Source: Sipunculus nudus
Taxonomy: Eukaryota > Annelida > Sipuncula > Golfingiida > Sipunculidae
DNA length: 64,000 bases
Direction: 5' to 3'
Assembly (NCBI GenBank): GCA_026874595.1
Contig: CM049311.1
Coordinates: 66,408,453 to 66,472,452, forward strand
Under the pieces are notes generated by a model. It did no database searches and had not been told where the DNA came from. It worked only from the letters and a program-made list of their open reading frames with translations. Both the position numbers and the translations under genes were made by a program. Within the stretch, counting starts at the first letter, position 1, and each line of letters begins with the position of its first letter. Positions 36,842 through 48,926 of the stretch are shown one piece after another.

Positions 36842-37450
36842 AACACAACGATGGAACATGTATGAATTAATTTTATCCGGCTGATAAACACTGGTATAAA
36901 TCCATACCGTTTTAATACCGATACTATAAACACATGATATACGGAATCAAAAGCTGCAGCGAAGTCAGCACCAAACAACATTCTAGTTTTGTTTTCTACT
37001 TTACAATATACTCAATCGTACCTGATATAAGGCGTACCTAGTCCCCTATGTAACGTTCTGGAGCAAATGAATTTTGATCCATATCAACAAATTTAATCAG
37101 AACTTTACTTAAACTTGCTACAAGTATTCTATTCAGTACTTTACAGTCAACATTTATTAAACTGATGGGTCACCATGAATTAAATTAAACTTACAATCCT
37201 TTCCATTTTCTCGAGAAGAGTGATTACAGACTGTTTTGGAATTATAGTCAGTCCACCAAAATTATAACATTAATTGAGATATGTAGTCAATAACTTAATT
37301 ATTCACCGAGGTAACATTATCAAAATTCCTTGCAAAGCCCGTCGTTGCCAGAAGTCTTGGTTTTCGCCATAGATTTTAATGCGTTGTGTACATCAGCTAA
37401 AGTAATCATACCTTCACACAACTCTGCTTCATCTGTACTTAATACTGGTA
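36842..37450 (-). pseudogene. LINE reverse transcriptase, N-terminal half
   Basis: The minus strand gives ITLADVHNALKSMAKTKTSG then NDGL (matching the KSPGxDGL block of L1-type RT). After breaks come DQNSFAPERYIGD and FGADFAAAFDSVYHVF, the catalytic motif A block. The frame ends where the 2.04-kb repeat has inserted. Confidence 0.85.
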
Positions 37451-37868
37451 AGTCAGAGCAATTATCTCAAAAATGTTGTCAGTCATAATAGCGTTTATCT
37501 ATTTGTCTCTCCCATCTTGTAGAGTAAAAATTTTAAATTTCTTTCAAAATATTTTCCTGTTTGTTACCTCCTTTCCATCGATAAGCAATTTTCTAATACA
37601 ATTTTTGTTTCTCCTTTCCAAGTTTACAAAGTATTTTAATAGTCATACTTTATTCATACCTTTGTGCTCTTGACCGTATTATAATTCCTTCAGTTACTTT
37701 ATTCTAGCATTCCTCTAATTAATTCTTGATTTTTTCATATTTTTCTAAGTTTTCATGACTTGGATTACTACTGATGGCATTTTCCATTTCTTTTACTTCT
37801 TTTTCTAATGAAAGGCATTTATCTTAAATCTTATATTCTTCTTTTTGGAATAACTAATTGTAAACTTC

Positions 37869-38790
37869 CTAATGCTCTATTTCAGATTTACATCGTGCAT
37901 CTAGCTCTATGTGATCTAACCCCTGCTTATAGTTGCAATAATAGTTACTTATAGTTGTATACTCCTTCGCCTTGTTTATATAATTTATTTCTTTTGTAAG
38001 TGAACAATTGAATTTCCAGAAAGAAGGCCCATGTTTATCAGTGTTCAATGACCTAAGTGCGAGTTGCACTGCAGTATGATCCGAGCCAACACTGGGTATA
38101 TTAACACAGTGTGAAATATATGGTTGCAGAGAGAAATCCAATCCCGTTGGGTAGGTGAGCATAATCGTCTTCAGGTTAATTTTTAACTTTTTGGTTTCGA
38201 ACTCTCCAGATATCACAAAGATTTAGTAATTCTTCTTAACCATGTCAACTGTTTGACTTAAGCGGAAATTAACCTCCATCAGCATCATCATCATAATAGC
38301 AAAAGTTAGAATCCCCACCCCAAATTAACTTAGTAAATTCGTCGAGCTGAAAAATATCACTGATTGTATTATAATATTTTCATAACATACTAATTGCTCA
38401 GTCTCACAGTTAGGACCATAAACATTATTCAGCAAAAAATGTGATCCTTGAATGGTACAATATTGCATAACAAGTCTTTCGGCTTCATCCAGTATACTAT
38501 CAAATAATGTGAATTCTAGTTTTAACCCGATTGAAGTTAATGTTCCTCTGGCCTGATTTTTACCATGGTAAAAGAAACAATGACCCCTCCGTTGGTGCTT
38601 CCATGCCTGTTCACATTCTGTATCAGAATGGGATTCCTGAATCAAACTTACCTTTATCAAATCCTTGATTTTGACACCAATTACATGATTTCCCTTTTAT
38701 AATCCTAACCCAATTAGCATTAATACTCAGAATCTTACATTTTTCATTGTTATTTCATTTGTTGGAGTAGGACCTTCTATTAACAAAATA
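37869..38790 (-). pseudogene. LINE endonuclease domain remnant
   Basis: From the 5' side the minus strand reads RILSINANWVRI (the usual start of an APE-type LINE endonuclease), then after a frameshift LIQESHSDTECEQAW, HCFFYHGKNQARGT, and SHFLLNNVYGPN. In the piece ending at 37869 are VGSDHTAVQLAL (the conserved SDH motif) and GPSFWKFN. The enzyme would nick target DNA for primed reverse transcription. Several frame breaks make it non-functional. Confidence 0.85.
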
Positions 38791-38989
38791 TGATACTACC
38801 TCTATTTCTAAAAATACGTAAGTTCATGAAAAATGGAAAACACAAAGTTAAATACAATTTAAATGTGTGAATATCTAATTTTCAACTTACAGTTATAGCT
38901 TCGAACAAAATATAAAGAGAAAATATGATGATCCCAAACTGATGAACATGTTACTTAGATTAAGTGTATTTTACCATTTCACAACATTT

Positions 38990-40640
38990 GATGCGCACGA
39001 ATTACTAGATCTGAAAACTATATTTATAAGGTGAAAAAATATTTATAAATTCGTGCACGCGAATCACTATGTATGAAAAAAAAGTTGGAAAATATTTATC
39101 ATTCGTGCACACGATATACTACTCCGTGCGCACGAATTACTAGGTGTGAAAAATATATTTGGTTTAAACATATTTATTTCAACAGGATAACAAAGTAGTC
39201 GATAAGCCTTGTGCAAATGCTCTCCTGCATAAACATTAGAAGAAAGTGAAAAATCAACATGAATGAATACATGTATATCCAAATGATCAGATTGGAAAAG
39301 TGAACATATATTAACACACGTTGAGATATATAAGAAGGATAATTTCTTGTTGACGATGTTAGTCACAATAATAAACTTGTGTTTCTCGAGAGGCAGGGTT
39401 TAAATAGTCACGATCATTTTCTTAAAAGAATCTATTGAATTAGACTGACTTGTTGGAATTGGGAGACTGTTCTAAGGTTTGCAGGCTGTTTGAAGGAAAG
39501 AAAAGGGAAAGTCCCTCCGTGGGAACCTCTGTATCTTTAGCAAATGTGAGTTACGCAAACTGTAGGGCTGAGCATGATTCTGGGGTGTTATATTAAGCAG
39601 ATAATCTGGAGCGAGCCAATAACCATTCCATTAATGTGGAAAGTATAGACAGGTCTCTTCATATTTTAGACTTGACCACCATAGCTCTCCTAACATAGTT
39701 CCAGTGCTGGTAGTCGATAGCGCTCAAGTACATATTAAAGCTGCTTTCCGATGTATACCCTCCAGTTAATATGACTGTCTGACAGAACAATTGTTAAACA
39801 TTAGATTACCATACTCCAGTACTGGCAGTATTAATGATTAATACATACGATCTAAAACTTTCATAAAGAAATGGAATTTATAATATTTCAAAATTCCCAA
39901 ACGCTTATTGGCTGTCAAACATAATATGTTTATGTGTTCCTGCCAGGAAAGCGAATCAGTTAAGGTTGCTCCCAAATATGACATCAGGTAACTCAGTTTC
40001 TGTGAAGCTCATTTCACCTAGTTTATGTGTAATTTGCAATGTAGCATCATCAACATATGGCGATTGAGAACTCAAACTGTAGTTACTTTGTGAAGCAAAA
40101 TAAATTCGGCTTCCCACTATGCTCTAACGATGATAATGTAGGTATATTTTTCTTTTACCAAAGAAAGCCTTAGAAATTTTCCACCATGCACGACACTGAG
40201 TATATGGGTCTGTGAGTTATTATTAATATTCTATAAGTAAAGCTTATAGCCCTTTCTATTTACAAGCACTACAGAGCTTCGAATTTTCCAAGGTAGATGG
40301 TCACGGGACTGTCGGAAGTCGTTGGGCTCCATTTTGACAACCGTGTGTGCCCGCAGAATTGGCCAGCCTGTGCCTAGACTAAGTCGATGTGTGCTTGCTT
40401 CTCCTTGGCTAGTAATTCGTGCGCACAAGTTGTTAATTCGTGCGCACGAATTAGTAGCCAACGAGCAATGAGCCAGCAAAATAAGTAAGCTGTTCTCATT
40501 GCCCACTAATTTGTGCGCACGGATTAGAAATTCGTGCGCACGAATTACTAAATTTTGTTTTTTTTTTCACTTTGAAATATATTTTTCACACCTAGTTATT
40601 CGTGCGCACGGATTAGCAATTCATGCGCACGAATTAATAA
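38990..40640. mobile_element. Putative element with palindromic AATTCGTGCGCACGAATT repeats at both ends
   Basis: Ten perfect or near matches to the 18-bp palindrome AATTCGTGCGCACGAATT fall in two clusters, 38993-39140 (four copies) and 40411-40640 (six copies). The palindrome is perfect at 40435-40452 and 40529-40546. Neighbouring sequence is inverted between clusters: GAATTACTAGGTGTGAAAAA on the left matches the reverse complement of TTTTTCACACCTAGTTATTC on the right. The 1.2-kb centre has no recognised gene. Boundaries are approximate, and no target duplication could be assigned. Confidence 0.75.
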
Positions 40641-41230
40641 AATATTTTCACAATGTCGTCTCCCGGGCTCCGTAGTAGGATCTATTCAATTCACTATAAT
40701 ATATTCTCATTACATGTATGAACAACACACATTTCCAAAGCCCTTTCAGTTTACTTCATTCCCACTTCCTGATCTCCACTGATCTCCATACTTGACCCGA
40801 AACAATGTATTACCCCTCTCTGGACAAACACCTTCCGGTCCCACGTCCATGCATCAGAGACACGTTGAACTGTTTTTTTTTTTTACTCTTTTAAACTTTT
40901 TTTTTTGCATTTCAGCACATATATCATCAACTATGATTATTCCACTATTTTTCAACTGCTTCCTGGCTTTCGTTACAGAAAACTTTTCATCCCTGGACAT
41001 AAATTTGATAATAATACCCCTTGTCCGAGTCGTGCCGACGTACTCTATACAATGGACCTGCATGGTTATTCATACATCTCTCTACATTATATATGCCGCA
41101 CACCATGAAGGGCCACTAGTTCTCCCTGCTCAATGCATTGTCGCTGTGTCAACACATGTAGTTGGTAGTACTCTGACGTCACTACTGTCACCTTCCTACA
41201 AAATGTGATAACACACAGAAGGGTTGGGGA

Positions 41231-41315
<85 letters not shown>

Positions 41316-41507
41316 CTCTCCGTCCGATGTTAACATCAGAATCCATTCTATTCATTTTTACGATATACAATATAATATAAGATTAGACAAATAATTATCT
41401 GACAACTGCCTTTTTATCATTCACGACGGTCGGTCCATTCGTTCATTCTTACAGTGCTATCTTTTGGAAGCATCTCAGGCGACTGGTGCTAACACAAATA
41501 AAAAAAA
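40641..41507. other. Non-coding stretch with (TA)n at 41234-41313
   Basis: An open frame at 40792-41208 is not recognised as any protein. A pure TA array of about 80 bp lies at 41234-41313. Confidence 0.5.
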
Positions 41508-41575
41508 AACGCCCGCCCGCATTGATTTCTGAAAAAAGTGCCTGAGAACCATACTTTTTTTTATTTTGGCCTAAA
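41508..41575. repeat. MITE end fragment (same family as 20785-21098)
   Basis: CGCCCGCCCGCATTGATTTC followed by GTGCCTGAGAACCATAC and TTTTGGCCTAA is the reverse complement of the left end of the 20785-21098 element. Confidence 0.75.
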
Positions 41576-42067
41576 CGAGGATTTTAATAGTCGGCAGATT
41601 TGAATCCCGTAATTGTTAGCCTCCATCATAGTCGACACCATAAAACAACCAAAGTTAAGTGGTTTTTGATAAAGCACCATTTACGCAGCCGTTCATTCGC
41701 TTGTCAGGTGTAAAAGGAAAATTAAACACACATTTTATGGCTGATCCGACATCAATCATATCAAACCTTAAAACCTCATGCGATCGATAAACTCAGCGGC
41801 GTAGTGTACTAACTGACCCAAAGATGGCGCCCTTGTAAACATACCCCGCACGTCTGAACAGCATCCACCGTAGCCTACGTAATATATGGCCCAGTTCTTC
41901 TGTTATTGACGACGAATTTTAGATGAGCGTACAGGTTGTTCACCTCAGACATAATATATCATAAATAACAAAACAGGGGCTACGTGTCCCGTATCATGGT
42001 ATGTACCAGTCAATAACAGGATGTTTTAGATAGCTCTACTCCATAGCATTCTTTTCACAGGAATAAG
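41576..42067. other. Non-coding stretch, no feature seen
   Basis: Between a MITE fragment and the hAT-like element. Nothing recognised. Confidence 0.45.
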
Positions 42068-42273
42068 TAGGGCTGGGTATCTCCTGCAAATTTCATATTG
42101 CGGTATATTGCGATATATGTGATAGCGTACTGCAATACATATTGCGATTTTCATTGTTTTGCATTTATAGGAAGTAAATATATTTTTATATTATATGATA
42201 TATATATGTTTATATATTGATATATATATGTATATATATATATATATATACTAGTATATATATATATATACTA

Positions 42274-42307
<34 letters not shown>

Positions 42308-42834
42308 CTAATAATTTTATTATTATTCATTCTTTATCATGTTATATATGAGACAATAACTGTTCATGCAGTAAGTTAATTCAAACACGAAAAATGCCAA
42401 TATTACATGTACTTAGTACATTAGTATGTAATACATGGTATTTAATACCTTGTTGACAGTACTCAACGATGCCTTACATATGCAAATAACTCGGCAGATT
42501 TTTGACCGTGTTCAGCATTTTTATAAAAATATTTCTCGTATACCAATAAGTCATCAAGCAGACACAAATTTCAAAATTCAGCAGAACATTTTCTACTTAA
42601 TGCCTATATACACGGAGGCGGGTTTCACTTTAAGCTGTCATTAATCCAAACTTATCAGACATCTTCAGATGTCTAAATTTGCAACAGAAACATTATTTTT
42701 ACTTCATAAATCAGTTCTGGACATGTTTAGCTAAATATCGAGAAATATCGATATTTCAAAATTGTATTGTGGTTCGCAATATTCGAATCACCCTATCGCG
42801 ACGTATCGATTTATCGATAATATCGCACAGCCCC
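42068..42834. mobile_element. Non-autonomous hAT-like DNA transposon
   Basis: The left end TAGGGCTGGGTATCTCC is mirrored by the right end GATAATATCGCACAGCCCC (reverse complement GGGGCTGTGCGATATTATC), the CAGGGCTGTGCGATA-type terminus common in hAT elements. Flanks are AGGAATAAG on the left (42059-42067) and AGGAATTAG on the right (42835-42843), an 8-9 bp target duplication with one mismatch, as expected for hAT. The interior is AT-rich, with TA runs at 42180-42306 and CGATA-rich subterminal sequence, and encodes no transposase. Confidence 0.82.
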
Positions 42835-42880
42835 AGGAATTAGGCCTGAAAACAGATTGGTCTCTCAGACACATTTTTTC

Positions 42881-42883
<3 letters not shown>

Positions 42884-42926
<43 letters not shown>
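42884..42926. repeat. (TA)n microsatellite
   Basis: Pure TA run 50 bp beyond the hAT-like element. Confidence 0.95.
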
Positions 42927-42927
<1 letters not shown>

Positions 42928-43090
42928 TTTCTTACCTTTTTACCATACTTTACGACAGAAGTCAATATGATCATGCGACATTATGATTATAACAGAATTG
43001 ACATTCGTAACAGGTAAAATAAACACGACAAAAGGAAAAAGTGATTGACATGTTAATATTTAGACCTGGTAATCGGAAAATTTCGACTGA

Positions 43091-43155
43091 AAATCAAAAT
43101 AATTTAGGAGGGGGGGGGGGTAAAATTAATGCGGGCGGTGCCTGAGAAACTAAGC
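43091..43155. repeat. MITE end fragment (same family as 20785-21098)
   Basis: A poly-G run, TAAAATTAATGCGGGCGG and GTGCCTGAGAA match the right end of the 20785-21098 element. The terminal bases are decayed. Confidence 0.65.
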
Positions 43156-43674
43156 TTATCTGGGTAAATGTCAAGACATGGTCAAAACTACACGCTCTTA
43201 TGCTGAAACTGGGCTATTTTCGTAGGATTCAAAGGTTAAGAACTGATGATAACGGAAGTGTAAAGCATGCATCGAATCATTCCAATTATAACCAATAGTA
43301 AAGAATTTTTCGTAAAACATATAAAATTGTATTTTGCAAAAACTTTCGATATACCTTGCGATGTAATTTCAGTAATATAATGTAATTATAAACAGAAACG
43401 ATACTGGTTTTTGGTTATACACATCTTCGTCCAGAATATTTGAGGTTACAAATGTTAAGAGACTATTGAGTGATACTTGTGGTGTTCATTGTTGTGGCAG
43501 GAATGATAGGGGGAATGGCCATGACTGTAGCATGCTGCAATAAAAAATTGAGGGTTCGGGGATCAAGGTTCAAACGTTGTTCAAAGTGCTGACAATTGAA
43601 GTTGGTCTGTAACAACAGGCTTAATCCGTGTCCTTTGATAACAGATTTGAATATGCCACAAAGACATTTATCCC

Positions 43675-43886
43675 AGGGGCGGATGCAGGATTTAGGAAAG
43701 GGGGATCCAATCCAGGAGGACTCCTAATAAAGCTTAAAAGGTCCCAAGGTCTAGAAAAGAGGGGGGGGGTCGAGGCCGTAAAATTTGGTCTGAAACCTTT
43801 AATAAAGGTTGGGCGACAGAAAGTGTGTATGTGTGCTGGGGTACCGGACCCCCCCCCCCCCCCTTCTTGCATACGCTTCTGTACCT
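43675..43886. repeat. Small TE-like repeat with AGGGGCGGATGCAGGA terminus
   Basis: Starts CAGGGGCGGATGCAGGATTT and ends near CTTGCATACGCTTCTGTACC, an imperfect inverted terminus. The interior has G9 and C15 tracts and is open on both strands for 94 codons, which I attribute to composition. Confidence 0.5.
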
Positions 43887-44853
43887 TCCCTGGAGGCTTC
43901 CTCAATGTGTGACGACAGGTCAGATTCTCAGGCAGGTGGTGCCATCTGTAAACTGTAATGAAACTAACATCTGTCAGTGTTCCGTTTTCCAGTCTGCTAC
44001 AAACTGGAAGAACCTACACTGAAACTGTACAATGCGGGATGCTTAGTTTGGACGATTCGGGAACATTTATAAATTTTGCTTTGCTTTTTTCCCTATCTTT
44101 GTATGTTCAGTGCTTGGTTATAACTCTCATGAACAATGTTTATCAAGGGCAGTGTTTCACAAATTCTCTCCGATGGGTGAAAATTAAGCAAACACGTTGG
44201 TAACCTTTAAGAACCAGAAGCTCCATCTGGCGGATGGCATGAAAACGATATTGCGTTATTTTACATTTAAATTGATATTTTTTGTGCTGCCTGTGGACCT
44301 GAAACATATAACAATAGATTCAATTTATACGGCTGTGAAGTTGATAATCTGAAATTGAAGGAATAGTATTCGTAACAGAAAGATATTCCATCGTCCACAA
44401 TTTCTATAAATTACTGTTTGCGTTCACCGGATGACTATCACACGCGCTTATATTTTTTCCGTGGAAGCTGCATAATTTTTTTATAATGTTCAACCTTACT
44501 TACTCTTAGTAAGGATTTGTCATATTCGAGTTAAAGCACCTTCCTGTAGAAATCTATATCAGGTATCACCCCAGGCTGGATAACCCTGCTTTAAAACACA
44601 CTTGGACGCAATTGCAGAACTCTGTATATTCCATATTTATAAAAGTAGTGCTTTGTTGTAGGTTTTATTAAATGAAAATTTATATTGTGCAGTTCTAAAG
44701 GAAGTTCTAAAATAATTAAATAAAAAAATAAAAAAAATATTAATTTTCAACAAATATTTTGCCTTTTATAGCTAAACATTTTTAGTTTAAGCTCTGTTTC
44801 TTAAGTTCCATGATAACTACTTTCTTAAGTTATCAAATATGTATAATGTACAG
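43887..44853. other. Non-coding stretch, no gene recognised
   Basis: AT-rich. No supported feature. Confidence 0.45.
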
Positions 44854-45634
44854 TATTACGGAACCTAATATAAACAAATCACGTATGCGTGATGAACACA
44901 AATTTTGTAATGAAGATAAAAAAACAAATCAGATTCTGTAACACTAGGCAGCGTGAAATGTCTAGGGGAATGAATAAAGAAGTCAGTGGTTTTTTGTTAA
45001 CAAATAACTATAATTTATTCTTAAAACATCCCTAACAATACAATACACTTAATCAATACAATTATACAGTAAAACAGCGTTATAGCAACAAGTCAATACA
45101 ATCACACAGAAAGATAATGGTACAATACCTGGATACCAATACCGTCACCACGATAAGTCCTTTAAATGTAAACTCTCGGAGAATGACAGTCCTGTGGAAA
45201 GTTTTTTCAACAACCCAGAAAGTAAACTGAACTCCAAATGCATAAAACTGAGGAGACTTTGAAAATGTATATTTGCCGCATTCGTCGGATAAGGTCTTAG
45301 AATCTGACACACGCTTGTGCGTCCGTTGGAATCTGCTCTGCTGTCTGCCCTCTGGTTCTAAAAAACAGCCCCTTTATATACCTTCACACCCCAAGCCGGG
45401 AATTTTCCACTTCTCGAACAGTCTATAAGTTCTTGCACAACACGCGTTTCAGGAATTATCGAGAAGACATCGCTGTGCGCACCTCCACATACCAGGGCCA
45501 TCACGTGACCAGCGACCAGGCGTGAAAACCCAAGGCTCACATGAGAATGAGAGTTCAACCAGTACGGATTAAACAAAATGTAACAACAACACGAGTTACG
45601 CCCGTGTCACACAATAAAAAGAGCACATGTAACA
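44854..45634 (-). mobile_element. Solo LTR of Gmr1-type element, minus orientation, ACAG target duplication
   Basis: On the minus strand it starts TGTTACATGTGCTC at 45634 and ends GGTTCCGTAATA at 44854, and is collinear with the LTRs at 6.6 and 12.7 kb (TATATAAA near 45376, AATAAA-equivalent near 45015). The immediate flanks are ACAG at 44850-44853 and ACAG at 45635-45638, a 4-bp target duplication, typical of gypsy-type integration. No internal sequence is attached. Confidence 0.92.
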
Positions 45635-46633
45635 ACAGTTTATTACGTGAATGAATGTCGGAGGAATAAAGGTGTGCATATACCTCCATTTTCGGTTCAT
45701 ACATCTTTTGGTTCCTTTATTTCCTTCAAAGCCTACACAAACCCACGAGTAAACAGATTACGCGTTGTCAGAGTCGCGATGTCACCGAAGTTATGAAAAA
45801 TATGGAGAATTTAAAAAAGTATAATCATTACACGCACTGAAAGATACAGCAGAATACAGCAACAACACTGGTCACTCTGTTTTCGTAACTGCCGTATGAA
45901 CGCGCAAGATCGCCAGGGAAATCTCTGGTCTTGATCCCGTCCAGGTGCTTGCACAACGCTAATGGCTGCGCCTTTACCATGTGCCAGCGGCTCGATCATT
46001 CGCATATGTATAAGTGCTGGCCAGGTTCACATATTGTTTTTATATGGGCCATCATGACATTAATTCTGCTAATACCACGACAAGATATGGAACATTCATT
46101 ATACTCGGCAAAAACCGCTAGGGTGGTATTTTGTCTAGCGTTGAACAATAAAATCAGCAAGCACCTCTCAGTGACAAGATTATCCAGTTCTTACCCGCCC
46201 ATTTTCGGTTGACGCAACTGTAAACTTTTTATTGTTTTTATTAATGGTCAACAGATTTCTGCTTGTTTTTATCGGAGCATTTCAGAGGATTTAATATCCA
46301 CCTTTTAACGGAGACTATTATATTTACAAGTAAATAGATCTTTATTGCTGTTCGCATTTTTGTGCCCTTGTTCCTTAATACTCTGACAGAATTGGAATTA
46401 TTTTACCGGGATAATATACATCATGAATGTACATGAATGCATATATACGTTTTTAATCGATTATACAAAAATGCAATTAATTTAATCGATTTATTATTAT
46501 TTAATCGGGATAATATTCACCTTGAATGCACATACATATACGTTTTTGATCGAATATACAAAAATGCAATCGATTCAATCAATTATGAAAGAAAACGGCC
46601 AATCATGGATATATTCGATTAATTGGCACACAA

Positions 46634-46704
<71 letters not shown>

Positions 46705-47370
46705 CTTCGTGTGTTTGTATGTTTTTGCATGCATCACTGTATCAGTGTAAAACAAGATACTCATTATGTATGGGATAATTTGTCCCCACGTTTGTACTCA
46801 AATGGAGACGTAGAAAGAATATTCAGTAGAACTACTAACGATGATTTATCTTTGTCAGGCCACCGAGCCACCATTCCGAGCCCTACTAAGAAGTATGTTA
46901 AGTGGCTGTTATCCAATAAGAAAGCCATTAACTGCCGGTCGGACACCGGCTTACTTCTTGATGTATCAGAATGAATGACCGGGATTAAACAAAGCCCACC
47001 GTGAATTAGATTTTCCTTATGTAGCGAAAGTAGATCCAGTGACACAGCATTACGGAAGTAGATTTACCGGAATGCATCTCCTTAAATCTAATCATGCTGA
47101 AATAAAAACGTCGACATCCATCTTTGGACTAGCTGTCCGTCTCAGAACTTGCTAGGAAACCGGGGCTGATTTATGTCTTATTTTGTATTAATTCACTTAG
47201 GAAATTACGAAATCTGTGACCGAAGAAGAACAAAGCTTGATCCACCTGAAGTGAATAAGGCCAGGCACAATGAAAAAGAGTGAAACGGGTAGCGGCGTAC
47301 TCAATACCTTGACAACAAAAACATTTGCATTTTAATTAACATGAGTTTAAGAAATAAAAATCATAACTAA
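45635..47370. other. Non-coding stretch with (TA)n at 46637-46701
   Basis: A related sentence is present twice at 46380-46620 (GGATAATATWCAYCWTGAATG, ATATACGTTTTTRATCGA), a short local duplication of about 105 bp. A 78-codon tail after the TA run (46740-46973) is not recognised. Confidence 0.5.
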
Positions 47371-47534
47371 TCAAGGCCCTCTCAATGGCTCAGGTTCTGA
47401 AACCGGAGAACCGGAGAAAACCACTGACCTTGGAAGGGACTCTACCACCCCCTCTTATAGTCACGACGGGCATCGAACCAGGGTCGCCAGCCAAAAGAGC
47501 CGAGCGTTTACCCCTCGCCCGTCCAGGCCCCTAC
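47371..47534 (-). mobile_element. tRNA-derived SINE fragment
   Basis: On the minus strand the head reads GGGGCCTGGACGGGCGAGGG, then GTAAACGCTCGGC (A-box-like), and GGTTCGATGCCC (B-box at 47468-47479). A body follows with GGTTTTCTCCGGTTCTCCGG, a motif common in animal SINE bodies. The open frame across it on the plus strand is spurious. Confidence 0.68.
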
Positions 47535-48852
47535 CGGTATGGTAAAGAGTGTCGTTGTACGATTAAGGTTACACTTATCGAGTACTCGGGTCCAAACGTT
47601 GCTACCCGCTTCAGCATCGATATAATGATAGGCGGTGGTCGAGCTAATCGTTACGCAACTCGTCTGTGGCCATGCATCAGAAATGTCCGGTTTTCATCGA
47701 AAGATGACAGGTGTGTCCTAAAGGGGGTCACTTTCCATATCTCCCATAAATTGAGGAGAAACTTGACATTATTTCGTAATGTGATATCCTATTTCAGCAC
47801 AATTAAATTAAATGATGCTGTTCAATCCTCTGGCTTGTACACCGATTTCTGCGCAGGAATCCTAGTTTCTCTTTTCTAAAATTTATAGTCCTTTTAGGGA
47901 ACCTAGTCGTAAGTAGGAATTGATACGAGGAAAGATACTGCAACGATTCTATCCTGTTGCATTGATATCGTGCTAAATAGCCGACAATCTTCACATTAGA
48001 CTACGAGTGATAAATTAACAAAAAAGAAAACATGAAATCTCACGAACTAAACTTAAACTCCGTGACCATGTTTACGAGTCATTTCGTGTTGACCTCCGTC
48101 CAGTTGCCAGTGCGAGCAAATATTTTTTTCATTTTTGTTTTCGAAATTCAACAAACATGTAAAAGGATTTACCGAATTGCTGCGTGGAAACGGAATATTA
48201 CTCGCACGCGGTAGGTGTTGTTATAGAGTATACTAAAAATGCCAAGGAGTGGTCTAGTCTATGTCAAGTGACAGCGTTTTTGTAGGCCATGAAGCGTAGT
48301 AAAAAATTACGAAAATAATTGCATACTCAAAGAGACTAACATTGCGGTCCTTGATGCAAGACGTTAAGGCACTCTTACACTTGTACACTTGTCGTAGATT
48401 CTCAGAGGGCTAAAATGGCGTCATAGGAAACCACAATACAATAAATGTCAATCATATGTGTATTAAGGTGAAAAATCTCCTTGGTCTTTCGCATAAGTGT
48501 CGTAATATTATTACATAAAATTGAGTTAAATAACTTCCGCACTTAAACAACTTTCAAGGCAGATTTTATTGCGGGTCAATGTCTTGCTTTGTCTGTCCAT
48601 AATTCATTGCGATTTACCCTCCAGTTAAAACAAATATTGTTACACATCTGACGAGAGAAAAAAAAAAAACAATTAAATTTCATGTATAAAAAGGGGGTAA
48701 TAATTTTAATGTGTCCAGACTTTGAAACCAAATTAATCAAAAGTCTCTTCCGTCTTGTAGAATACATGAATTATTTTTCTTGAACAAAATGTCAGACGTT
48801 TGCTGGATTCCGATTTTTTTTAATCCCATTGTACATATTGCATGATACAGAC

Positions 48853-48926
<74 letters not shown>

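Larger units (their letters stand above)
34190..38790 (-). mobile_element. LINE, L1/Tx1-like, degraded and interrupted
   Basis: On the minus strand, from 38790 down, endonuclease motifs are followed by the RT domain in the standard LINE order, with many frameshifts. The peptide is clearly related to the intact LINE copy at 54735-57584. A 2.04-kb repeat (34795-36836) splits the RT domain, and a second inserted block (33013-34190) separates the 3' end at 32700-33012. The 5' end near 38790 is about the start of the endonuclease domain; no ORF1 is seen. Confidence 0.88.

Noticed and set aside
43621-43912. 94-codon open frames on both strands
   Set aside because: Caused by G/C homopolymers and a small repeat element; no domain.
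47385-47879. 164-codon open frame
   Set aside because: First third is a SINE read antisense; the rest has no recognisable domain.
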